From NCBI GenBank assembly GCA_040235505.1, contig JBECKW010000136.1, positions 1 through 64,000 on the forward strand: a stretch of DNA of 64,000 nucleotides. Reading direction: 5' to 3'. Position 1 is the stretch's first letter; each line of letters opens with the position of its first letter. Made by a program: the position numbers and the translations under genes. The stretch comes from JBECKW01 sp040235505 (GTDB lineage Bacteria > Desulfobacterota > Desulfobacteria > Desulfobacterales > JAFDDL01). Under the pieces are notes generated by a model. It saw only the letters and a program-made list of their open reading frames with translations. It made no database searches and was not told the DNA's origin. This document shows positions 53,862 through 61,087 of the stretch, in pieces.

Positions 53862-55214
53862 ATGCGATTTTCGCTTTTAGTGATCAGACACCGGTCGTAC
53901 TATATGGAAACACCCCACACTTCGTGTGACATTTCTTTTGCTGAAAAAGCGAGAATTTTTTCTCTGGATTACCTGAAATGCTGCAGCTATATTTCTGAAT
54001 TTGAGCATCCTCAGCTTTATTTTACAAAAAAGCTCTATTCAAAGATGACATCCACCTCGCAGCTTCTTGAAGACTTCCTTGATTTTCATGGCGCAAAAAA
54101 CAGCTCGGCATGGTACCTCTACCGTGAATTTGCGGCGGCCGTCAGGCATTTAACGACTGCCGCCTATTCTCAGATGCATATTTCGAACCGAATTGCTTTT
54201 TATCTTCTGACGGATACGGAAGAGTTTGAAAAAGAAGGCGCTGCGACGCTCAATTTTCTAAACAAGACATTGATCAAGATGGCACCGGTGATACTCAATG
54301 AAGCAAAATTATTGAATATCCCGTTGCCGGAAGACAAATTCAGCTCCAGTGATTTCCCGGGCATCAGTACAGGGGAAATGCTTCCCTTTGATATCGACGA
54401 TGTCAACAGGGACCAACAAAAGGAGCATATTGTCAATATTGCCAGTGAATTTCTGAATATTTCAAAAAAATTCGATGAAATCAGTTTTTTCGAACCGTAT
54501 TCTCCGGAAACCCTCCGCAGCATGGTGCCTCAAAAGATCAATGAAGTTGAAATGCGGCGTTTCGAAATGCTGGTGCATAATCTGCAATCTTCCTTCGATA
54601 CGTATGTGATTCATGGAGGATATCGATTCGGCGACCGTAAGCTGAAACAGATTCGGGGGCATTTTTCAGTGGTTTTTCACCTGCTGCAGATGGTGGGAAG
54701 GCTGCTTCACTTCTATGAACGCCATCTTCATGAGGCAGGGTATAAAAATATTTATAAGCAGGTCTATGACCGCCTGACATCCCTTGTCGACCCGCAACTT
54801 CTTCTGGACCGTACCATCAATTATGCACTCTATTATGTCTGCCACTTCATGTCCACCGGCAAAGAGCTTGCCAAGGACATTCTGAATGAACACATCGAAA
54901 GATCTTCCATCACCGTTGGAATTCCCCAGAAGCTTGGATTTCACAGCCGCCCCAGCCTCCTCGTAGCCAAAATCGTGCAGTATTACGGCGGTCAGGTGGA
55001 ACTTTGTATTGACTCCGATCGCTTTGACGCCAGTTCCGTTCTGGATATCCAGTGGGCGGGGGGGAAAATTCAGAAGGAAAATATACAGCGGGTGGTTTTT
55101 GAGGGGGATCTGCGTGCCCTTAAGGATATCGAAGTGCTCGCAAGCGTCAACTACGGTGAAGACACGCTTGGAAAAGGGGTCCCTTTACCCAAACAACTCG
55201 GATACTTGAGATAA
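53862..55214 (+). CDS. Helical protein with C-terminal HPr-like domain
   Basis: 450 residues; an ATG at 53904 is an alternative start and neither has a clear Shine-Dalgarno. The first ~345 residues are mostly helical with no recognised domain. Residues ~350-440 are HPr-like: GFHSRPSLLVAKIV carries the His (361) of the PTS phosphocarrier site, and Ser392 in ASSVLDIQW falls 31 residues later, matching HPr Ser46. No EI or EII gene is visible. It lies just before ispD (7-nt gap) and 1.4 kb from yvcK. The role is unknown. Confidence 0.8.
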   Translation: MRFSLLVIRHRSYYMETPHTSCDISFAEKARIFSLDYLKCCSYISEFEHPQLYFTKKLYSKMTSTSQLLEDFLDFHGAKNSSAWYLYREFAAAVRHLTTAAYSQMHISNRIAFYLLTDTEEFEKEGAATLNFLNKTLIKMAPVILNEAKLLNIPLPEDKFSSSDFPGISTGEMLPFDIDDVNRDQQKEHIVNIASEFLNISKKFDEISFFEPYSPETLRSMVPQKINEVEMRRFEMLVHNLQSSFDTYVIHGGYRFGDRKLKQIRGHFSVVFHLLQMVGRLLHFYERHLHEAGYKNIYKQVYDRLTSLVDPQLLLDRTINYALYYVCHFMSTGKELAKDILNEHIERSSITVGIPQKLGFHSRPSLLVAKIVQYYGGQVELCIDSDRFDASSVLDIQWAGGKIQKENIQRVVFEGDLRALKDIEVLASVNYGEDTLGKGVPLPKQLGYLR

Positions 55215-55221
55215 TTACTCA

Positions 55222-55929
55222 ATGACTGATCCCCTGGTTTCCGCCCTCATCGTCGCAGCCGGAAAAGGCGTTCGAATGAATGCATCCGCTCGAAAGCAGT
55301 ATCTTCTTCTCGGGGGGGCCCCGATCATCACCCGAACTGTCCGGGTGTTCAGCGACTGTCCGTTCATACGAGCGATATACATAGCGGTGCCGCCTGCGGA
55401 TGTAGACTACTGCAGGGGGCTTTTCGGGCGATATCCCATTAAAGCCGAATGGCGGGTTGTCCCGGGTGGAGAATCACGCCAGAAGTCCGTCTATCGTGGC
55501 CTCACCGCCATGGAAAAAAACATGTCACCAAACGACCTCGTGGTGATTCATGATGGTGTACGCCCGTTGGTCACACAGTCACAGATCGAGTCGTGTGTGG
55601 TGTCTGCCGAAAAATGTGGTGCAAGCATTCTTGCGATTCCCGCCCAGGATACCGTCAAACAGGTGGAAAACGACAGCGACCGCATATCCGGCACACTACC
55701 ACGAAACAGCATCTGGCTTGCCCAGACCCCCCAGGTGTTCAAATACGGTATTATTCGGGAGGCACACGAGCATGCCGTAAAAAATGGGATTTCCGGAACG
55801 GATGACGCGGCGCTGGTGGAGATGATGTCCGGTCAGGTCAGGGTCGTTGTCGGAAGTCGGACCAACATAAAAATCACCGAACCGGAGGATCTCGCTTACG
55901 CTGAATCGCTGCTTGGCTTGAAGCAGTAG
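55222..55929 (+). CDS. ispD: 2-C-methyl-D-erythritol 4-phosphate cytidylyltransferase IspD
   Basis: 235 residues. The CTP-binding loop is IVAAGKGVRMNASARKQYL; other motifs are VIHDGVRPLV, AQTPQVFKY and GTDDAALVE. It catalyses the third step of the MEP isoprenoid pathway. It follows the HPr-like gene by 7 nt, so it is probably co-transcribed. No ispF is fused or adjacent. Confidence 0.96.
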   Translation: MTDPLVSALIVAAGKGVRMNASARKQYLLLGGAPIITRTVRVFSDCPFIRAIYIAVPPADVDYCRGLFGRYPIKAEWRVVPGGESRQKSVYRGLTAMEKNMSPNDLVVIHDGVRPLVTQSQIESCVVSAEKCGASILAIPAQDTVKQVENDSDRISGTLPRNSIWLAQTPQVFKYGIIREAHEHAVKNGISGTDDAALVEMMSGQVRVVVGSRTNIKITEPEDLAYAESLLGLKQ

Positions 55930-55975
55930 GCGCATTCACCGGGTGAGCATTACCGATTTGTCAAAAACGTAAATA

Positions 55976-56069
55976 ATCCGCAGATTACGCAGATTCACGC
56001 AGATTTAAAAAACATGAATTCTGTTTTTCTTTCTTTTAAAATCTGCGTGAATCTGCGTAATCTGCGGAT
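55976..56069. repeat. Perfect 31-bp inverted repeat with 32-nt loop
   Basis: Arms 55976-56006 and 56039-56069 are exact reverse complements. Each arm contains three near-identical CGCAGATT units about 9-10 bp apart. It lies between convergent ispD and the LOG-like gene, within the 166-nt gap that holds no gene. It could end transcription from both sides, but its modular repeats look like a dispersed palindromic element. Confidence 0.92.
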
Positions 56070-56095
56070 ATCTTTTTTCGCCGTATTGAAACCCA

Positions 56096-56596
56096 TCAGA
56101 ATGGTTGTAACAAATCGGAAATAGTATTTATAACGTCCTCCGGAGAGTCGGCATAGTGAAGAAGGCCCGGTGGGGCGGATGCTTCAATGATGTTTTCTTT
56201 CTTGTAACCTAAAAGGATTACCGGCTTTGCGCTTTTAAGAGCCAGTGCGATCTCGGATAATGTGCCGGCGCCCCCAGGGAAGGCAATGACGATGTCACTT
56301 GAAAGCACATTGATACTGTTCCGGGCCTGTCCCATTCCCGTGACGATGGCCACGTCGATATAAGCAGAAGCACGTCCGCAGTCGCTATCGGGAAGGATGC
56401 CGATGGTGAGCCCCCCGCATTCCCTGGCACCTCTGGCGGAAGCTTCCATCACGCCGCTGTTTCTCCCTCCGTTTAGGAGCACCCAGTCTTTCTGTGCGAT
56501 CATGCAGCCAAGACGGTATGCGGATTCCAGGATAGACGGTGATGCGGAGCCGCCCCCCATGATGCCCGCCATCAATCTCCTTCTGTTTGTTTTCAT
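56096..56596 (-). CDS. LOG/TIGR00725-family protein
   Basis: 166 residues. A Rossmann-like SLOG fold with the lysine-decarboxylase-like signature: GGRNSGVMEASARGARECGG and FPGGAGTLSEIALAL (PGGxGTxxE). Relatives are cytokinin-activating LOG phosphoribohydrolases and small molybdenum-cofactor-carrier-like proteins. The substrate is unknown but is probably a nucleotide. It overlaps yvcK by 4 nt (ATGA). Confidence 0.88.
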   Translation of the reverse strand: MKTNRRRLMAGIMGGGSASPSILESAYRLGCMIAQKDWVLLNGGRNSGVMEASARGARECGGLTIGILPDSDCGRASAYIDVAIVTGMGQARNSINVLSSDIVIAFPGGAGTLSEIALALKSAKPVILLGYKKENIIEASAPPGLLHYADSPEDVINTISDLLQPF

Positions 56597-57582
56597 GGGA
56601 TGTCTTTTTTCGTTAATATCCGGTTTATAATATCCGCAAGTTTCTTAGAATCATGTCGAATTACATCTCCGGAAGTGTTTAGCATGTCGGCTCCGAAGAG
56701 AGAATACTCTTTCCAACATTCTGAGGCCGGAGACACACGGATCATTTCCGACCGTTCCTCGCGATACTTCTCCAGAAGATATGGCTCGGGTGCCAGGGTA
56801 TTGTAAATGATGCTCTGTATTTTGCGGCAGATGCTCGTCTCAACTTTTTCCACAAAATCGATTGCGGAAAAATCTTGTGTTTCACCGTATTTTGTCATGA
56901 TGTTTAAAATATAAATCACATGGGCGGATGTTTTCTGAACGGCCTCCGTAACTGAGGGGACTACGAAATTCGGGATGATGCTGGTAAATAGATCTCCGGG
57001 GCCGATGATAATAACATCCGCGTTGTAGATAGCGTCGATCACGGGCGGAAAGACGGAAATGGAATCACCATGGTGCGGTACAAGATAAACGTCGCGTATG
57101 CTTTCCCGTTGCGCATACTCGGGACGGTCAATGGCGCTTTCGCCGAAGATTCGACTTCCGTCGGTCAGTTCTGCAACCAGCGTCGCACGATCCACGGTCA
57201 CCGGCAGGATCGTTCCCCTGGACTCCAGAATTTCCGCAAGTGCCTTGATGCCGCTGGGGAAACTCCCTGTATACTGGGAAAGCATGGTAAGCAGCATGTT
57301 CCCCGCCGTGTGACCCTTCAACCGCCTGTTCTCCGTAAATCGACGAAGGAAGATGTTACGGGTGAAATCCCTGTAGGGAGACAGGGCTAGGATGCATTTG
57401 AGCACATCTCCCGGCGGCAGAACTCCGAATTCATCCCTGAGCCGTCCTGTGCTTCCGCCACTGTCCATCATGGAAACCACCGCCGTGATCTCCATGTCCA
57501 AATGGTTCCGGAGCCCGGAGAGCAGAGTGAACTGACCGGTTCCGCCACCGATCGTAACCACCTTTTTCTTTTTTTTCTTCAT
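56593..57582 (-). CDS. yvcK: YvcK/CofD-like protein (gluconeogenesis factor)
   Basis: 329 residues. The CofD-like signature is GGGTGQFTLLSGLRNH, SMMDSGGSTGRLRDEFG and LPPGDVLKCI. In Bacillus, YvcK is needed for growth on gluconeogenic carbon and binds UDP-sugars. It is the first gene of a yvcK/LOG pair and is divergent from the thioredoxin-reductase fusion. AGGAGGGG lies 14 nt ahead of the ATG, rather far. Confidence 0.9.
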   Translation of the reverse strand: MKKKKKKVVTIGGGTGQFTLLSGLRNHLDMEITAVVSMMDSGGSTGRLRDEFGVLPPGDVLKCILALSPYRDFTRNIFLRRFTENRRLKGHTAGNMLLTMLSQYTGSFPSGIKALAEILESRGTILPVTVDRATLVAELTDGSRIFGESAIDRPEYAQRESIRDVYLVPHHGDSISVFPPVIDAIYNADVIIIGPGDLFTSIIPNFVVPSVTEAVQKTSAHVIYILNIMTKYGETQDFSAIDFVEKVETSICRKIQSIIYNTLAPEPYLLEKYREERSEMIRVSPASECWKEYSLFGADMLNTSGDVIRHDSKKLADIINRILTKKDIP

Positions 57583-57641
57583 ATGCGTTTTTTATCCCCT
57601 CCTGATTATTTTTTCAATCCCCCGGCTGAAAAAGGATTCGG

Positions 57642-57670
57642 TTGACACACCTTCTTCCTTTTCTTATCTT
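57642..57670 (+). promoter_or_regulatory. Sigma-70-type promoter for the thioredoxin-reductase fusion
   Basis: TTGACA (57642-57647), 17-nt spacer, TATCTT (57665-57670), 56 nt before the ATG, which has AGGAGG upstream. Confidence 0.55.
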
Positions 57671-57726
57671 TATGAAACGGGAAAAAACCAGCTTTATCTT
57701 ACCAAAAGACGCACCAGGAGGATAAT

Positions 57727-59349
57727 ATGGCGGATGATAATACAACTGAAATGGGTGCCACTGAATTTATTAAACAGCTAAAAAAAACCTTTGAAAGTCT
57801 ACCATACGAAATCCCCATATTCCTTTTCACCAAGCAAAATGCTGACGATATTTTTTCAACAAGCAGCCGTCAGATGATTCGTGCATTCAGGGAGCTGACG
57901 GATAAAATCCCCTTCCGGGAATATTCACTCGACTCCGAAGAAGCCCGTAAATGGAATGTCAATCGTGCCCCTACATTGCTGATTGCCCCTGAAAAATACA
58001 ACATCCGATGGTTGGGCGCCCCCATGGGGGAGGAGGGAAGAACCCTTCTGGAAACGATCCTCCTGGTGGGAATGGGACGCAGCAACCTGAACGAACAGGC
58101 TGTAAAGGTACTCAAAAAAATCGACAGTCCGCGTCAGATCCGGGTGTTCGTCAGCCCGTCTTGCCCCTATTGCCCACAGGAAGCCGTCAACGCCGTCAAA
58201 ACCGCCATTGAACTTCCGGAGTTCGTTTCCGTTGAATTGGTGGATATTCAATGCAATCCTGATCTTGCCGAAAAATATTCCGCCCAGAGCGTTCCCCAGG
58301 CCTATGCAAATGATATTCTGATAGGCCGTGGTGCACGGTCGGAGGAACTTTTTTCCCTGTCTCTTCAAAAGCTTGAACCGGCGACCCTTTTTATACCGGA
58401 TAATGATGCGGAACTTGTGGAGACAGACCTTTTGATTGTCGGTGGCGGTCCGGCCGGTCTCTCGGCCGGCATTTACGCTCAAAGAAGCGGCTTGAATGCC
58501 GTTGTCGTGGAAAAAGGAGCCCTTGGGGGTCAGGTGGCAACAACGCCGGTGGTGGAAAATTATCCGGGTTTCACCCAGGTGGGAGGGAAGACTCTTGTGG
58601 ACATTATGGTCAGCCATGCACTTGAGTATGTTCCCATTTTTCAGGGGGAAGAGGTTATTTCCATAGAGAAAGGATCCCCCATGATCATTAAAACCAGCCG
58701 GCGGATATTTCATGCAAAATCTGTATTGATCGCAACGGGCGCGCAGCACAGGTTATTAAATACTCCCGGTGAAAAACGCCTTTCCGGAAGTGGGGTCAGT
58801 TATTGTGCCACCTGTGACGGCCCGCTTTTCAGCAATAAATCCGTCATTATTGTCGGTGGTGGAAACAGCGCGGTCACTGAGGCGCTTCACCTGAAAAATA
58901 TGGGGGTAAATGTTACGCTGGTCCATCGCCGGGACGCTCTCAGGGCACAGGAATATCTTGAAAAAATATTCAAGGACAGCGGCATAGCGGTCATGTGGAA
59001 TACCGAAGTCAAGGAGATCCGTGGCAATAAAAAAGTGGAATCCGTGTTGCTTGAAAACAATAAGACCGGGAAAATTCAGGAGCTTGCGATCGACGGTGTC
59101 TTTGTTTCCATCGGCTATGAACCTTCCGTTTCCGTGGCTGAAAAAATCGGTGTCGCCCTGACCGACGATGGTTATATCCGGCACGACGGTAACCATCGTA
59201 CCAATGTTCCCGGCATCTATTCAGCCGGAGACGTGGAAGGCGGCTACAAGCAAATCGTCACCGCCACCGGCCAAGGCGCCGCCGCCGCCCTGGCCATCTT
59301 TGAAGATATGATCCATCCCTACTGGCTTGAAACAGAAAAAACTGTTTAG
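57727..59349 (+). CDS. Thioredoxin reductase fused to N-terminal thioredoxin/glutaredoxin folds (AhpF-like)
   Basis: 540 residues. Residues ~1-220 hold two Trx/Grx folds like the AhpF N-terminal domain; only the second has a redox pair (Cys146/149 in PSCPYCPQ). Residues ~228-535 form a TrxB-type FAD/NAD(P)H flavoprotein (IVGGGPAGLSAGIYAQ, YCATCDGP with Cys360/363, GGGNSAVTEALHL, GDVEGG). Electrons would flow from NAD(P)H through FAD to CATC and then CPYC. No ahpC is adjacent, so the target could be another peroxidase or general disulfides. Confidence 0.92.
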   Translation: MADDNTTEMGATEFIKQLKKTFESLPYEIPIFLFTKQNADDIFSTSSRQMIRAFRELTDKIPFREYSLDSEEARKWNVNRAPTLLIAPEKYNIRWLGAPMGEEGRTLLETILLVGMGRSNLNEQAVKVLKKIDSPRQIRVFVSPSCPYCPQEAVNAVKTAIELPEFVSVELVDIQCNPDLAEKYSAQSVPQAYANDILIGRGARSEELFSLSLQKLEPATLFIPDNDAELVETDLLIVGGGPAGLSAGIYAQRSGLNAVVVEKGALGGQVATTPVVENYPGFTQVGGKTLVDIMVSHALEYVPIFQGEEVISIEKGSPMIIKTSRRIFHAKSVLIATGAQHRLLNTPGEKRLSGSGVSYCATCDGPLFSNKSVIIVGGGNSAVTEALHLKNMGVNVTLVHRRDALRAQEYLEKIFKDSGIAVMWNTEVKEIRGNKKVESVLLENNKTGKIQELAIDGVFVSIGYEPSVSVAEKIGVALTDDGYIRHDGNHRTNVPGIYSAGDVEGGYKQIVTATGQGAAAALAIFEDMIHPYWLETEKTV

Positions 59350-59350
59350 A

Positions 59351-59776
59351 TTATTTTCGGGTCAGCTGTTGGTAGGCTTCCTGGATTTCCTTGAATCGTT
59401 TTTCCGCAAGGGCCCTGAATTCTTCACCGAGGTGGGCAACTTTGTCGGGGTGATACTGGCTGGCAAGATGCCGGTAGGCCGTTTTGATTTCCCCAGGTGT
59501 TGCACGTGGCGTAACGCCTAATATTTTATAAGGATCTAATTTGCCGGAGCCCTGGCGGGAACTATCTGATGAAGTCCCGTCATTGGCCTGATGCCCGCCG
59601 GTATGATGTGCCTGATAGTCCCCCGAAGCTTGTTTCAAGCGTTTAAGAACCTGCCATAAAATAATCAGGACAGCAATGTCATCCAACCATCCCCATCCGG
59701 CAATATAATCCGGTAAAAAATCATATGGGGAGAGAATGTAAAGGAGCGCTGCGAGAATTATGATATATTTCCACAT
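59351..59776 (-). CDS. DUF1232-J-domain membrane protein
   Basis: 141 residues. The N-terminal ~45 are DUF1232-like membrane segments (LLYILSPYDFLPDYIAGWGWLDDIAVL). A polar linker leads to a J domain at ~80-141 (DPYKILGVTPRATPGEIKTA) with an intact HPD (YHPDK). A membrane-tethered partner for Hsp70 is the likely role. Its stop is 1 nt from the convergent reductase stop, and the Hsp70 relative lies 1.3 kb away. Confidence 0.88.
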   Translation of the reverse strand: MWKYIIILAALLYILSPYDFLPDYIAGWGWLDDIAVLIILWQVLKRLKQASGDYQAHHTGGHQANDGTSSDSSRQGSGKLDPYKILGVTPRATPGEIKTAYRHLASQYHPDKVAHLGEEFRALAEKRFKEIQEAYQQLTRK

Positions 59777-59798
59777 TCAAGCCTTTATACCCCGCGGG

Positions 59799-60059
59799 TC
59801 ATCGATATCGGGAGCATGAGACGCTGTCACAGAGAATCGAATGGATTTTATCCAATATCTCGCAGGCATCATCACATCCGGGAAACTCCTTGCGTTGAGC
59901 GCAGCCCCTGCATGGACTTTTAATCAAGTACCCGATATCGAAATCAAATCTGTGATTCGGACGCCGGGAGACGAATTGTTTTCGAGTGGCCGACTCACCC
60001 TGATCAGCAGCACCGGCGGCTTCGATATTTTCTGGATAATCTCTAAAACTGGAAGTCAT
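59799..60059 (-). CDS. Small Cys-rich protein, function unknown
   Basis: 86 residues upstream of, and on the same strand as, the DUF1232-J gene (22-nt gap). The second half has a spaced cysteine set: CRGC, then a Cys in FPGC, then DDAC, and two more near the end (ILCDSVSC). The C-x2-C-x7-C-x3-C spacing suggests a small metal site. GAAGAAG lies upstream of the ATG. The opposite strand is also open (59841-60209) but that product has no such pattern. Reality as a gene is probable, not certain. Confidence 0.5.
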   Translation of the reverse strand: MTSSFRDYPENIEAAGAADQGESATRKQFVSRRPNHRFDFDIGYLIKSPCRGCAQRKEFPGCDDACEILDKIHSILCDSVSCSRYR

Positions 60060-60309
60060 AAAAATCTTCTTCCACCTTCCTCACGTTTATTTGTTTCTTT
60101 AGGCCATGATTTATATCACGGCATTGTTTTCAAGGCAAAGGGTAAAAAAGAGCGGATTAGACATAATCACACGGCCCCCCAAAATGAGGCCTTGACAGGT
60201 CTGATTTAACTTCTTAGTTTGCGGACCTGATTAAAGCACGTCAATGCCGCTTTGAACCTGCCCCCACGGTATTTTTGCGGGGTAATTGGCTGGTATATGG
60301 AGTTATTAT

Positions 60310-61056
60310 ATGGAAAAAAAGAACGTTTCCCGCCGTACATTTTGGTGGACCGGTTTTGTTGTGCTGTTGGCTGTGGTCGTCATGGACCTTGCGCTCTGGT
60401 ACGGGCTTTTTACGCTTGAAAATGTCATCGATCCTCTCATGACGGCCGCTTCCGGCGTTCCGGAAGCAACCGCGGTGATTACGACCTATCATTCTTTGGA
60501 ACAGTATTTTCTGCTTTTTGCAATGCCGGGTTCATTCCTGCTGTTTCTTCTGGTCTTCGGCGCCGTTCGCTGGGTGTATCGACCCCGACGACTCCCGGAA
60601 ACTCCAACCGCCTGGGATACCGACCGGTTCGATGCAACGAAATCCGCCAAAGCACAGGCTGAGATAAAGGCAAGGGAACAGCGACTGTTCCTGCATCTTA
60701 TTTCGGTTCTGCAGCGGGAAGGAAGATTGATCGACTTTTTTGCGGAAGACCTTGACGGCTATGAAGATTCGCAAATCGGCGCTGCCGTTCGGGAAATTCA
60801 TGCCACATGCCGACGGGTGGTTGAAAAAAACCTGTCTCTCAAACCGGTGATTCATCATATGGAAGGCGAAACGGTCACCGTAAGCTCCGGATTCGATCCG
60901 GGAACCATCAAGCTTGTGGGAAATGTTGTCGGTGAGCCGCCATTTTCAGGGGTTCTCAGACATCGTGGATGGCAGGCCGGAAAGTTGGAAATGCCGACGT
61001 TTTCAGGGAACCAGGAGCCCGGAATCATTGCGCCTGCGGAAGTGGAACTCAAGTAG
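60310..61056 (+). CDS. DUF2760 membrane protein
   Basis: 248 residues from ATG 60310 (GGAG 7 nt upstream); an earlier start at 60286 is less likely. Two N-terminal membrane helices (WWTGFVVLLAVVVMDLALWY and a second with FLLFAMPGSFLLFLLVF) are followed by a cytoplasmic domain of the DUF2760 type (LISVLQREGRLIDFFAEDLDGY, SGFDPGTIKLVGNVVG). It is 31 nt before the Hsp70 relative, a pairing seen in several proteobacteria. The 250-nt gap upstream (60060-60309) shows no further gene. Confidence 0.85.
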   Translation: MEKKNVSRRTFWWTGFVVLLAVVVMDLALWYGLFTLENVIDPLMTAASGVPEATAVITTYHSLEQYFLLFAMPGSFLLFLLVFGAVRWVYRPRRLPETPTAWDTDRFDATKSAKAQAEIKAREQRLFLHLISVLQREGRLIDFFAEDLDGYEDSQIGAAVREIHATCRRVVEKNLSLKPVIHHMEGETVTVSSGFDPGTIKLVGNVVGEPPFSGVLRHRGWQAGKLEMPTFSGNQEPGIIAPAEVELK

Positions 61057-61087
61057 ACGGTAAAGGTCAAAAAAAGGAATAAAGCCC

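Noticed and set aside
59841..60209. 122-residue plus-strand frame near the DUF1232-J gene
   Set aside because: No motif or convincing ribosome site; the overlapping minus-strand frame has a structured Cys pattern and fits the strand of its neighbour.
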